This document shows, one piece after another, positions 1 through 7,854 of a DNA stretch of 64,000 bases. Source of the DNA: an uncultured Ferrimonas sp. (GTDB taxonomy: Bacteria; Pseudomonadota; Gammaproteobacteria; Enterobacterales; Shewanellaceae). Location of the stretch: the NCBI RefSeq assembly GCF_947489035.1, contig NZ_CANLCI010000010.1, forward strand, positions 62,001 to 126,000. The letters run 5' to 3'. Below the pieces are notes generated by a model. It was not told where the DNA came from. It saw only the letters and a list, made by a program, of their open reading frames with translations, and did not search any database. Each line of letters starts with the position of its first letter. The stretch's first letter is position 1. Made by a program: the position numbers and the translations under genes.

Positions 1-996
1 ATGATCCAGTTTGATGTGTTTAATGGCGATGCCGATGGGATCTTTGCGCTGCTGCAGTTGCGTAAAGTTTCGCCCCAAACCAGCACCTTAATCAGCGGCG
101 TTAAGCGTGATATCAATTTGCTGGCGCAGGTAACCGCCACGGCAGGGGATAAGGTGACGGTGCTGGACATCTCCTTCGATAAAAACCGCGCGGATGTGCT
201 CCGATTATTGGAAGCCGGAGCAACACTAGATTACTGCGATCATCATTTTGCTGGGGCGGCGGTGCTGCACCCCAACTTACACACCAACATCAATACCGGC
301 GCCGCTTGGTGCACCAGTTTGTTGGTTGATCGCCATTTGAACCGCAGTCAACCACAGCACTTACAGCCGCCACACAGGTTAAGCCACTGGGCCATCGCCG
401 GTGCCTTTGGCGACAACCTTACCGATGTCGCTCAGCGTTATGGTCAGCGCCTAGGGTTAAGCCGTGTCCAGCTGCAGCGATTGCAGCGTTTAGGCGAGCT
501 GGTGAATTACAATGGCTACGGTTTAAGTTTGGCGGATGTCGCCTTTGCCCCCACCACGCTGTATCAACGGTTGTTGCAATACCCCAGCGCGGATGACGCT
601 GCCAGTGGCGAGGAACTGCAACGATTGCAGCAATATTGGCAACAGGATCTGGCGCAAGCCCAACGGTTAGCCCCTTGCCATCAAGGTGTGCATCAGCGCA
701 TCTACCGCTTGCCCGATCTGCCGTGGGCGCGGCGCTTAAGTGGGCCCTTAGCCAATCAATGGCATCAACAGCATCCCCACTGCGCCATTGCGGTACTGCT
801 GCCTTTGCCCGATGGTTGTGGCGATTATCAGGTATCACTGCGGGTACCAAGGGGCTTTCGTCTGGGCGCCGATGCTTTTTGTCGTCAATTTCCCAGTGGC
901 GGCGGCCGCACCTTGGCGGCGGGGATTAACCGCTTACCAAGTGCAGACGTTGATCTTTTTGTTACGCGATTTGCGGATTGCTTTGTAAGAGATTGA
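1..996 (+). CDS. DHH-family phosphoesterase-like protein
   Basis: The 331-residue product has the look of a DHH-superfamily phosphoesterase. It opens with a hydrophobic strand and an Asp-rich turn (DVFNGDADGI, residues 5-14), then VLDISFD near residue 54 and the signature CDHH at about residues 79-82. These Asp/His residues bind the metal pair in the family. Substrates of DHH proteins range from nucleotides and oligonucleotides to pyrophosphate, and the sequence gives no means of choosing. The C-terminal half (VSLRVPRGFRLGADAFCRQFPSGGGR) fits the DHHA1-type substrate-binding domain with its GG motif. The start codon is the first base of the window, so an upstream extension cannot be excluded, although MIQFDVFNGD is a natural N-terminus. 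It is followed by 159 bases before glmM and no clear terminator. Confidence 0.7.
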   Translation: MIQFDVFNGDADGIFALLQLRKVSPQTSTLISGVKRDINLLAQVTATAGDKVTVLDISFDKNRADVLRLLEAGATLDYCDHHFAGAAVLHPNLHTNINTGAAWCTSLLVDRHLNRSQPQHLQPPHRLSHWAIAGAFGDNLTDVAQRYGQRLGLSRVQLQRLQRLGELVNYNGYGLSLADVAFAPTTLYQRLLQYPSADDAASGEELQRLQQYWQQDLAQAQRLAPCHQGVHQRIYRLPDLPWARRLSGPLANQWHQQHPHCAIAVLLPLPDGCGDYQVSLRVPRGFRLGADAFCRQFPSGGGRTLAAGINRLPSADVDLFVTRFADCFVRD

Positions 997-1155
997 CGTT
1001 ATCTTGTTAATGGCGTTCGAATTGGTGCGGGTTAGGGCAAACAGCGCTGTATTGCCACCGATGGCAATGGCACAATAGCCGCCCTTATCGATAGCGATAA
1101 CCTAAATTTTTGAGCGTGGGCCTGATGCCGGCGCGTTAGCAGAAAAGTACTTACT

Positions 1156-2499
1156 ATGTCCCGTAAATATTTTGGCACCGATGGCGTGCGTGGTCTGGTT
1201 GGCCAATTCCCTATTACTCCTGATTTCGCGATGCGCCTTGGCTACGCCGCTGGCACCATCATGGCCAACTCTGGCACCAAAGAGGTGATCATTGGTAAGG
1301 ATCCGCGGATCTCTGGCTACATGTTGGAATCTGCAATGGAAGCGGGCTTCAGTGCCGCAGGCGTTGGGGTACAGCTGACTGGGCCGCTGCCAACGCCGGC
1401 CATTGCGTACTTGGCGCAAACCTTCCGCGCGGATGCGGGCGTGGTGATCAGCGCCTCCCACAATCCGTACCACGACAACGGCATCAAATTCTTCAGCCAA
1501 GGTGGCACCAAGCTAACCGACGCGGATGAGCTGGCGATTGAAGCCAAGCTGGGCGAACCGATGGGCTGCGTTGAATCGGATCTGCTGGGGAAAGTGCGCC
1601 GCATCGATGACGCCGCCGGTCGTTACATTGAATTTTGCAAAAGCACCTTCGCCAAAGATCGCAGCTTAGCGGGCATGCACATTGTGCTGGACTGCGCCAA
1701 TGGCGCGACCTATCACATCGCCCCGAACGTGTTCCGCGAACTGGGCGCCGAATTAACCGTGATCGCCAATAAGCCGAACGGCACCAACATCAACCGCGAA
1801 TGCGGCGCAACCCACCTTGATGGGTTGCAGGCCAAGGTTCAAGAAGTGGGCGCCGATCTGGGCATCGCCTTTGATGGCGATGGCGATCGAGTGATGATGG
1901 TCAGCCGTGATGGCGAGGTGATCGACGGCGATCAGATCCTCTACATCATCGCGCGCCACTTTAAGCTGGCCGGCGAGCTGGATGGCGGCGTGGTGGGCAC
2001 CTTAATGGCCAACCTCGGCTTTGAACTGGCGCTGAAAAAACTGGGCATCGACTTCGCTCGCTCCAAAGTAGGCGATCGCTACGTGGTTGAGTTGTTAAAG
2101 CAAAACAACTGGGATCTGGGCGGCGAAAACTCGGGCCATATCTTGTCGCTGCGTCACCACAGCACTGGCGATGGCATCATCGCTGCGTTGCAGGTACTGA
2201 ACGCCTTGCAGGCGCGTGGAGAAACCCTAGAGCAAGCCTTAGCGGATCTGACCATGCTGCCACAGGTGCTGGTGAACGTGCGTTTCTCTGGCAATACTGC
2301 GCCACTGGAAGACGCATCAGTGCAGGCGGTGGTGGCCGAAGTGGAAGCGGAAATGGCCGGTCGTGGCCGAGTCTTGCTGCGCAAATCGGGCACCGAGCCG
2401 TTGATCCGGGTGATGGTGGAAGCCGAGCCAAGCTTTGATGTACCGGCACTGGCCCAACGCATTGCCGATCAAGTGCAAAAAGTGGATGCCCAAGGTTAA
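1156..2499 (+). CDS. glmM: Phosphoglucosamine mutase GlmM
   Basis: Converts glucosamine-6-phosphate to glucosamine-1-phosphate in the cytoplasm, the second step toward UDP-GlcNAc for peptidoglycan and lipopolysaccharide. The product has 447 residues, the usual length. All family motifs are present: the phosphoserine loop ISASHNP with catalytic Ser101, the Mg2+ loop FDGDGDR near residues 239-245, the sugar-specificity loop GGENSGH, and the phosphate-binding RKSGTEP near the C-terminus. In many gammaproteobacteria glmM follows ftsH and folP; here it follows a DHH-family gene instead, so either the order has changed or this is a second copy. A strong intrinsic terminator lies 27 bases downstream. 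Confidence 0.96.
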   Translation: MSRKYFGTDGVRGLVGQFPITPDFAMRLGYAAGTIMANSGTKEVIIGKDPRISGYMLESAMEAGFSAAGVGVQLTGPLPTPAIAYLAQTFRADAGVVISASHNPYHDNGIKFFSQGGTKLTDADELAIEAKLGEPMGCVESDLLGKVRRIDDAAGRYIEFCKSTFAKDRSLAGMHIVLDCANGATYHIAPNVFRELGAELTVIANKPNGTNINRECGATHLDGLQAKVQEVGADLGIAFDGDGDRVMMVSRDGEVIDGDQILYIIARHFKLAGELDGGVVGTLMANLGFELALKKLGIDFARSKVGDRYVVELLKQNNWDLGGENSGHILSLRHHSTGDGIIAALQVLNALQARGETLEQALADLTMLPQVLVNVRFSGNTAPLEDASVQAVVAEVEAEMAGRGRVLLRKSGTEPLIRVMVEAEPSFDVPALAQRIADQVQKVDAQG

Positions 2500-2525
2500 G
2501 GTTAACCGGCGCTAAAATCAGCACA

Positions 2526-2555
2526 CGGGAGAGGCACAGCGCCTCTCCCGTTTTT
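2526..2555 (+). terminator. Intrinsic terminator after glmM
   Basis: A perfect 10-bp stem (CGGGAGAGGC at 2526-2535 with GCCTCTCCCG at 2541-2550), a 5-base loop and five T residues. It ends only 17 bases before the mak start codon, so mak needs read-through or a promoter inside this hairpin. Confidence 0.88.
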
Positions 2556-2572
2556 GTATGGAGAACACACAG

Positions 2573-3475
2573 ATGCGGATTGGCATCGATTTAGGCGGCA
2601 CCAAGGTAGAGCTGATCGTGCTCGACGATAACGGTGATGAGCAGCTGCGACTGCGCCAACCGACACCGGCGGGGGATTACGCTGGCACCGTGACGCTTAT
2701 CGCCGCCATGGTGCAGCAAGCGGAGCAGCAACTTGGGTTTCAAGGGCGAATTGGGATCGGCATCCCTGGGGTGCTATCAAGCCAAACCGGCAAGGTTAAA
2801 AACGCCAACTCGCAATGCTTGAACGGCCAAGACCTACGAGCGGAGGTGGCTGCTGCCACCGGCCGAGCGGTGCGCGTTGCCAACGACGCCAACTGCTTTG
2901 CGGTGTCGGAAGCCAGCGACGGCGCCGCCCAAGGAAAGGCGGTGGTGTTTGCTGCCATCCTTGGCACCGGTTGCGGTGCTGGCATTGTGGTCAATGGCCA
3001 GCCGCTGGCGGGCAATAACGGCTTGGCGGGGGAGTGGGGTCATAACCCAATGCCGTGGCAGGATAAAGCCGACTATCCGGGCCCGGCCTGCTTCTGTGGT
3101 CGCCACGGCTGCATTGAACAGTATGTCTCGGGCAGCGGCTACCAGCGCCTGTATCAAACCTTAGCTGGAGCGCGGATCAGCGCCGAGCAGATAGAGCAGC
3201 GTGCGGCGGCAGGGGAAGCTCTCGCGCAGCAGGCTCAGCAGCAACTGCTGCACCATTTGGCTGATTCGCTGGCGCACGTGATCAACGTGCTGGATCCCGA
3301 TGTCATTGTGCTTGGCGGTGGCTTGTCGAACCTAACTTGGCTCTATCCAGCGCTGAATTCCGAGCTGCCGAAGCGGGTGCTGGGGCGTGAGTGCGTTACC
3401 AAGGTGGTGCGCAACCAGCATGGGGACAGCTCTGGCGTGCGCGGTGCCGCCTGGTTATGGCAGGCAGGCCAATGA
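2573..3475 (+). CDS. mak: Fructokinase/manno(fructo)kinase of the ROK family
   Basis: A 300-residue ROK-family sugar kinase, closest in my recollection to E. coli Mak (YajF), which phosphorylates fructose and mannose with ATP. Visible marks: the ATP-phosphate motif GIDLGGTK at the N-terminus, KNANSQCLNG, ANDANCFAVSEA, GTGCGAGIV, GEWGHNP, and the zinc motif CFCGRHGCIEQY characteristic of ROK kinases. An ATG at 2558 is also in frame, but it abuts the glmM terminator; the ATG at 2573 has GGAG nine bases upstream and gives the family N-terminus MRIGID, so I chose it. NagK (N-acetylglucosamine kinase) is the main alternative. The stop codon overlaps the start of the next gene (ATGA), so the two are translationally coupled. 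Confidence 0.87.
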   Translation: MRIGIDLGGTKVELIVLDDNGDEQLRLRQPTPAGDYAGTVTLIAAMVQQAEQQLGFQGRIGIGIPGVLSSQTGKVKNANSQCLNGQDLRAEVAAATGRAVRVANDANCFAVSEASDGAAQGKAVVFAAILGTGCGAGIVVNGQPLAGNNGLAGEWGHNPMPWQDKADYPGPACFCGRHGCIEQYVSGSGYQRLYQTLAGARISAEQIEQRAAAGEALAQQAQQQLLHHLADSLAHVINVLDPDVIVLGGGLSNLTWLYPALNSELPKRVLGRECVTKVVRNQHGDSSGVRGAAWLWQAGQ

Positions 3476-4224
3476 CCGAGATGGCTTTTGGGTTTTGGTT
3501 AAAAAAGGCGATCACTGCGGCGATCTTACCGGTGCCTTTAGCGCTGCTATTGATGCTGACGGGCTGGGCGCTGCTGCGCTGGTGGCCCAAAGCGGGCAAA
3601 GGCTTACTGCTGGTGGGGCCGCTGTATCTGCTGCTGTTGTCGTTCTCGCCTATCAGTGTGTGGCTGGCGGATTCGTTGGAATCACGCTATCCGCTGTATG
3701 CGGGGCAGCCGCTGGATTATGTGCTGGTGCTCGGCAGTGGCCACCACAGCGATCCGACTCGGCCAATCGAGCAGCAATTGTCTGCGGTTGCGCGGGGGCG
3801 CTTGCTGGAAGGGCTGCGCCTGTGGCGGTTAAACCCGCAATCGACCTTGGTGGTGTCTGGCTACAGTGGCATGGATGCGGTGCCCCATGCTCGCATGATG
3901 CAAGCGGCGGCCATCAATGCCGGAGTGCCAGCGGGGCAAATTTTAGTCTTGGCCAGCGCCAAAGATACTCAAGAAGAAGCGCAGCAAACGGCGGCTTTTG
4001 TCGGCCAACAAACGGCGGCTTTGGTTACTTCCGCTACCCACATGCACCGCTCGATGATCAGCTACCAAGCGGCGGGGTTAACGCCGATTGCGGCCCCAGC
4101 GGACTTTATTGCCACCCCAACCCACAGCTGGTACCTCAGCAGCCAAAACCTGCTGATCAGCCAGCGTGCCCTGCATGAATACATCGGCTTGCTGTGGCTG
4201 CAGCTGAAAGGGGTTAAGGGTTAA
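3472..4224 (+). CDS. elyC: ElyC/SanA/YdcF-family (DUF218) membrane protein
   Basis: A 250-residue protein with two N-terminal membrane segments (about residues 11-31 and 37-57), followed by a DUF218 domain: DYVLVLGSGHH, the conserved RLLEGLRLWR helix, STLVVSGYSG, DTQEEAQQTAAF, and VTSATHMHRS. In E. coli the ElyC/SanA/YdcF group is linked to envelope integrity (undecaprenyl-phosphate metabolism in the case of ElyC); the enzymatic activity is not certain. The ATG at 3472 overlaps the stop of mak by four bases and replaces a longer in-frame start at 3391 that would lie inside mak. The 3' end overlaps the convergent gene by 11 bases. Confidence 0.82.
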   Translation: MTEMAFGFWLKKAITAAILPVPLALLLMLTGWALLRWWPKAGKGLLLVGPLYLLLLSFSPISVWLADSLESRYPLYAGQPLDYVLVLGSGHHSDPTRPIEQQLSAVARGRLLEGLRLWRLNPQSTLVVSGYSGMDAVPHARMMQAAAINAGVPAGQILVLASAKDTQEEAQQTAAFVGQQTAALVTSATHMHRSMISYQAAGLTPIAAPADFIATPTHSWYLSSQNLLISQRALHEYIGLLWLQLKGVKG

Positions 4225-4855
4225 GTTTTGGCTGCAATGATTGGGCGTGGCAACGGCGCAGCAGCTGCGCCATGTCGCTGACGTGGCGATCCAGCATCGA
4301 GTGGGGCAGATAAAGATCGAAGCCCAGCTGGTTGCGTAGGATATGCAGATGATTGAAGTAAGCCCCTTTAACGCCGTTGAAGGGGTTTTGTTTATCGTGC
4401 TGGATAAAAATGGCGCAGTGGCCATCGGGGCAATGCGGATCGGCCAAGCGTTGCAGCCCCCGCTGTTCGGTGGTTAACGCCAGTGCCAACCGTGGCTTGA
4501 CCTTGCGGATGTGGCGCAGAGGATCCCGCAGGCGAATGCCCACAAAAGGCAGTTCAATGCCATCAATACGCACCACATCAATGCGCTGCACTTGCTGCCA
4601 CGGTAAGCGCCAATGGCCACGGCGGTGGTGATAGCCGATCCCCTTAGGGGTGACGAGCACCGAGACATCGGGATCAAGCCGCTTAACCACCCCAAGGGTG
4701 AGTAAAAACAGTGCGGCGATGGTGGTGGGCAGAAGCAGCATCAGGCTGAGTTGCCATTGCAACATCAGTGTACTGGCGATGGCACAGAGGCCACCGGCCA
4801 GTAGCATGGTTAAACTGTTGCGACGACTAAGAGGAGAAACACTGATCTGCTGCAT
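4214..4855 (-). CDS. Membrane protein, possibly DUF2982
   Basis: A 213-residue protein with two adjacent N-terminal membrane segments (about residues 16-34 and 37-56) and a soluble C-terminal part that looks like a PH-like or beta-rich domain (VLVTPKGIGYHHRRGHWRLPW). I tentatively place it with the DUF2982 proteins of Shewanella and Vibrio, from memory of their size and layout; I cannot confirm that. No enzymatic motif is visible. It ends inside the 3' end of the elyC-like gene on the opposite strand (11-base overlap). The next gene in the same direction is a bactofilin whose stop lies 27 bases upstream of this start, so the two may share a transcript. Confidence 0.6.
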   Translation of the reverse strand: MQQISVSPLSRRNSLTMLLAGGLCAIASTLMLQWQLSLMLLLPTTIAALFLLTLGVVKRLDPDVSVLVTPKGIGYHHRRGHWRLPWQQVQRIDVVRIDGIELPFVGIRLRDPLRHIRKVKPRLALALTTEQRGLQRLADPHCPDGHCAIFIQHDKQNPFNGVKGAYFNHLHILRNQLGFDLYLPHSMLDRHVSDMAQLLRRCHAQSLQPKLNP

Positions 4856-4882
4856 AGAGTCAGTGTGGGCACAGACCGACGG

Positions 4883-5272
4883 TTATGCCAGTTCCGGTTC
4901 TTTTTCTACCAGTAGGTTATCGGTCATCGGCTCGCGTGCGCGGCTGCCGATAAACTGGCCGCCATCAAAGATCTCGATCTTATCGGACATCACTTCCCCA
5001 TCCACCAACCCATTGGCGCTGATCGACAGCCGCTTACACTTAAGCTTGCCCTTAAACTGGCCAGAGACCCGCACTTCATCGGCTTCAAGGTGGCCATCAA
5101 CCACCCCTTGTTGATCGATGGTAACGCTGCCTTGCACCGACAAGGAACCAAAAATGGTGCCGTCGATCATGCAATCGCTGCTGATTTGCAGATCGCCATT
5201 AAGTTGACAATCCGCTGCGATGTAGGTCAAGCCAGCGTTGCCTTTGGGTTTGTTTTTGTTAGATCCGAACAT
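4883..5272 (-). CDS. Bactofilin
   Basis: A 129-residue bactofilin (DUF583). These proteins polymerise without nucleotide into filaments that scaffold cell-shape and polarity factors. The core is a right-handed beta-helix built of short repeats with alternating Gly and hydrophobic residues: DCMIDGTIFGSLSVQGSV, GVVDGHLEADEVRVSG, KGKLKCKRLSIS, GLVDGEVMSDKIEI. Disordered, polar tails flank it (SNKNKPKGN at the start, LLVEKEPELA at the end), as is usual. No peptidase or cell-wall gene lies next to it. It precedes the possible DUF2982 gene on the same strand. Confidence 0.88.
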   Translation of the reverse strand: MFGSNKNKPKGNAGLTYIAADCQLNGDLQISSDCMIDGTIFGSLSVQGSVTIDQQGVVDGHLEADEVRVSGQFKGKLKCKRLSISANGLVDGEVMSDKIEIFDGGQFIGSRAREPMTDNLLVEKEPELA

Positions 5273-5355
5273 GGTCGCAGGTAAACTCTGTGTGGGTTGG
5301 TTAAAAAGCGCACGGCCAAGCGCGCCAATCAGATCCCACTATGCAGAGAGGCAAT

Positions 5356-5397
5356 AAAAAAAGCCAGTGAACTGCGCTCGTCAGTAACTGGCTTTTT
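5356..5397 (-). terminator. Terminator of galU
   Basis: Eleven-bp arms AAAAAGCCAGT (5358-5368) and ACTGGCTTTTT (5387-5397) around an 18-base loop. It lies 25 bases past the galU stop and ahead of the bactofilin start; T tracts on both strands allow it to work either way. Confidence 0.8.
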
Positions 5398-5421
5398 AGT
5401 GCGATTAAGCAACCCCTTATT

Positions 5422-6330
5422 TTACAAATGCTTACTTACATCTTTTGATTGAATGTAGTGGGCTAACGCAGGGCCAAACTCTTTATGCTGTAACGCATAT
5501 TCCAAACAGGCCTGCATGTAGCCAATTTTGCTGCCACAGTCGTGGCTGCGGCCCTGAATGGCGAAGGCTTGCAGCGATTGTTCAGTCAATAATTTGGCAA
5601 TGGCATCGGTTAATTGGATTTCGCCACCAGCCCCCACTTGGGTCTTTTCTAACATCGGCCAAATTTTGGCGGGCAGCACATAACGGCCAACCACCGCCAA
5701 ATTGGATGGGGCTTCATCCGGATGGGGTTTTTCCACTAACGCTGAGATGGCGCTGGTGTCGCCAGGGCCGATCCCCTGACCATTAATATCGACCACGCCG
5801 TAGCTGCCAATGCTTTGTTTCTCAACCGGCTCAACCATGATCTGCCCCTGATGGGTGCGGTTGTAGTTGGCCACCATCATCGCCAAATTATCTACGGCGA
5901 GATCCGATTGAAATTTGTCGATCAGTACATCGGGCAAGATCACCGCAAAGGGGTTATTGCCCACCACGGGTTTGGCGCACAAAATGGCGTGGCCGAGCCC
6001 TTTGGCTTCGTGTTGGCGCACGCTAATGATGGTGACATCTGGCGGGCAGACCGATTGAATTTCACGCAGCTGCTGCCGCTTTACGCGCTGCTCTAATGTG
6101 GTTTCCAGTTCAAATGATGTATCGAAATGGTTTTCGATGGCGTTTTTACTGGAGTGGGTAACCAGTACGATTTCGCGGATCCCAGCGGCGATCGCCTCTG
6201 CCACTACATGTTGGATCAATGGTTTGTCCACCACCGGTAGCATCTCTTTGGGAATGACCTTGGTTGCTGGGAGCATGCGGGTGCCCAAACCCGCAACAGG
6301 AATAACCGCTTTGGTGATTTTATTCGGCAT
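5422..6330 (-). CDS. galU: UTP--glucose-1-phosphate uridylyltransferase GalU
   Basis: Makes UDP-glucose from UTP and glucose-1-phosphate for envelope polysaccharides. The product has 302 residues. The nucleotide-binding motif [20 protein letters not shown] is at the N-terminus, followed by the uridine contacts ([16 protein letters not shown]) and [18 protein letters not shown] and [12 protein letters not shown] near the end are typical of GalU. A start at 6351 is open, but AAGGAG lies five bases before the ATG at 6330 and the family begins close to there, so the shorter form is preferred. The gene stands alone between the comEA-like gene and the bactofilin. Confidence 0.95.
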   Translation of the reverse strand: MPNKITKAVIPVAGLGTRMLPATKVIPKEMLPVVDKPLIQHVVAEAIAAGIREIVLVTHSSKNAIENHFDTSFELETTLEQRVKRQQLREIQSVCPPDVTIISVRQHEAKGLGHAILCAKPVVGNNPFAVILPDVLIDKFQSDLAVDNLAMMVANYNRTHQGQIMVEPVEKQSIGSYGVVDINGQGIGPGDTSAISALVEKPHPDEAPSNLAVVGRYVLPAKIWPMLEKTQVGAGGEIQLTDAIAKLLTEQSLQAFAIQGRSHDCGSKIGYMQACLEYALQHKEFGPALAHYIQSKDVSKHL

Positions 6331-6423
6331 TGGATCTCCTTCGAACGACAACTTCCAAAACTAAAACTTTGAATGAGATCGAGTGTAGTTGGGTGGTGGC
6401 TAAATTGGAGTGGATAGAGGAGG

Positions 6424-6442
6424 AAAAGGGGCCAAAGCCCCT
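6424..6442 (-). terminator. Terminator of the comEA-like gene
   Basis: AGGGGC (6427-6432), loop CAAA, GCCCCT (6437-6442), followed on the minus strand by a short T tract (complement of 6424-6427). It lies 15 bases past the stop codon of the gene at 6457. Confidence 0.65.
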
Positions 6443-6456
6443 CAAGGGGAATGGCA

Positions 6457-6849
6457 TCACAACTGAATGCGATCGTAGTTCTGTGCTACTAGGGTAGCGC
6501 CAATCCCTTTCACTTGGCTCAAACTGTTGATGCTTTTGAATTTGCCATTGTTTTTGCGGTACTCAACAATCGCGTTGGCTTTGCTTTTGCCAATGCCTGT
6601 TAAGGCTTGCGCCAGTTGCGCGGCATCGGCGGTGTTAATGTTCACCTTGGTGATCGCCTTGGCCTGTTTATCGTGCTGCACTGCGGCCTGCTTTACCTGT
6701 TTGGCCTTGTTGTGCAGCTTAGAGGCGCTGGCTTTGTTTTGTTGCACCGTCTGTTGTGTTGCGGTGTTGGCTTTGTCGACTTCCGCTGCCCAAGTCAAAG
6801 GGCTGGCTACAACCAATAATGCCGCTGCTAACGTTGCTAACCTTTTCAT
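6457..6849 (-). CDS. ComEA-type helix-hairpin-helix DNA-binding protein
   Basis: A 130-residue secreted protein. Residues 1-21 form a Sec signal ending in TWAA. A Lys/Gln/Ala-rich linker follows, then a ComEA-type double helix-hairpin-helix domain at about residues 68-128: VNINTADAAQLAQALTGIGKSKA and SLSQVKGIGATLVAQN. In competent bacteria periplasmic ComEA binds incoming DNA; in other gammaproteobacteria the same small proteins (YbaV-like) are of unknown function. The ATG at 6849 is preceded by AAGGAGAG seven bases upstream and gives a clean signal peptide, unlike the longer frame from 6912. No other competence gene is in the window. Confidence 0.85.
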   Translation of the reverse strand: MKRLATLAAALLVVASPLTWAAEVDKANTATQQTVQQNKASASKLHNKAKQVKQAAVQHDKQAKAITKVNINTADAAQLAQALTGIGKSKANAIVEYRKNNGKFKSINSLSQVKGIGATLVAQNYDRIQL

Positions 6850-7096
6850 GTCTCTCTCCTTGATGATATGAACGGGAGGTAGCTGAATCACTATCAACCA
6901 CGATGACAACAACGGAGAAAGGCAGCTGATAAGGTCAGCATCTCTGTTGAGTGTTTTTAACTGAAGTGGTTGGAAAGCGGCGAGTAATTCACTGCTATTG
7001 GGCGCGATAGCTGCCGTGGAGCGGCGTCAGTGCAGCGCGAAGACGAGCAAATTTGAGCGACATTGCACAAAAGCTAGGCGAACGGCCGTTTCGCCC
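6850..7096. other. Intergenic region upstream of ffs
   Basis: About 250 bases between the comEA-like start and the ffs promoter. Short inverted repeats occur (AACGGCCGTT at 7081-7090), but nothing coding or clearly regulatory stands out. Confidence 0.5.
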
Positions 7097-7125
7097 TTGC
7101 ATGGGAGCAGTGCTATCGCCATAAT
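7097..7125 (+). promoter_or_regulatory. Candidate sigma-70 promoter of ffs
   Basis: TTGCAT at 7097 and CATAAT at 7120 are separated by 17 bases. The -10 box matches TATAAT at five of six positions, the -35 box at only three. A GC-rich stretch follows, as in stable-RNA promoters. The start would be near 7132, giving a short 5' leader to be processed off. Confidence 0.4.
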
Positions 7126-7156
7126 GCCCCTGCGCTTTCCGAGCGCACCTTTCTAT

Positions 7157-7264
7157 GGTGCCCCCGGTCCTCTCGCAATGCTATTTGGTTTACCTGGTCA
7201 GGCCCGGAAGGGAGCAGCCAAGGCTAAGGACGCATGTGCCGGGATGTGGCTGGGGGGGCCACCC
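7157..7264 (+). ncRNA. ffs: 4.5S RNA of the signal recognition particle
   Basis: The RNA component of the bacterial signal recognition particle, which binds Ffh and directs membrane proteins to the Sec translocon. The SRP apical domain is unmistakable: GGTCAGGCCCGGAAGGGAGC followed by AGCCAAGG and, on the returning strand, TGTGCCGGGATGTGGCTGG. The ends pair as GGTGCCCCC with GGGGGCCACC (one bulge), and TCTCGCAATGCTA sits where E. coli 4.5S RNA has TCCCGCAACGCTA. The length of about 108 bases fits the short proteobacterial type without an Alu domain. The exact ends are inferred from the pairing. Confidence 0.96.
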
Positions 7265-7854
7265 AAACTTGTTCTAAGTTACTGAATTTCTAAATAGATG
7301 CTTTGAAACCACTGGTGGTACATCAGGTGGTACATCAGGTGGTGCACTAGCACGTTTTAGAAAGCTCAAAAAATACCCATTCTATCCAGCCTCAATAGGC
7401 GACTCCCTATCTGTTTCAATCCCGCCATGGGGTCTGGTATGCACGCTTAGTTGTACCACTTAATTTACGTGCCTCATTGGGTTGTAGAGAGCTTCGCAAG
7501 CCCTTCAATACGAAGTGTCGAATTGAAGCCACAAAGCGTTCATGGTGCCTTCTGCTGGCGTTAAATGACGCTTTGAGTGCAGACAGCGACAAGCCCTCAT
7601 AAATCAATGCAATAACTCCTAAGCAAATCGCTGAATCAACATCACCATCGAAACCACTACAGCCGAAATCACCCAAACTAAGCGAAGCCATCGAACGGTT
7701 TACCACTGCGAAAATGCTGGCTCAGCCTGGCCTCCTAAAGGGCGGAGATGAATCGTTTTGCATCGTTAATTCTCGCCACTAATCGAGCACGGTGAGGCTC
7801 AGTCCGATGCGGTTTTTAACTCACTCAATGCTCAGATTAGGGGCGGGGGACAGC
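7265..7854. other. Gene-poor stretch downstream of ffs
   Basis: About 590 bases, visibly richer in A+T than the flanks, without a convincing gene. It holds a short 12-base tandem repeat (7314-7349). A minus-strand frame of 96 codons (7416-7706) has no recognisable motif, no good ribosome-binding site and atypical composition. The stretch could be a decayed insertion at the 3' side of ffs. Confidence 0.45.
7314..7349. repeat. 12-base direct repeat, three units
   Basis: GGTGGTACATCA at 7314-7325 and 7326-7337 are identical; GGTGGTGCACTA at 7338-7349 is a diverged third unit. It lies 50 bases past the end of ffs. Confidence 0.85.

Noticed and set aside
3387-4178. A 263-codon frame overlapping the elyC-like gene
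   Set aside because: Shifted reading of mak and elyC; no motif, while both real genes have clear families and ATGA coupling.
6998-7285. A 95-codon frame over the ffs gene
   Set aside because: It covers the SRP RNA, whose sequence and pairing explain the conservation there.
7416-7706. A 96-codon minus-strand frame downstream of ffs
   Set aside because: No ribosome-binding site, no motif and odd composition; not enough to call a gene.
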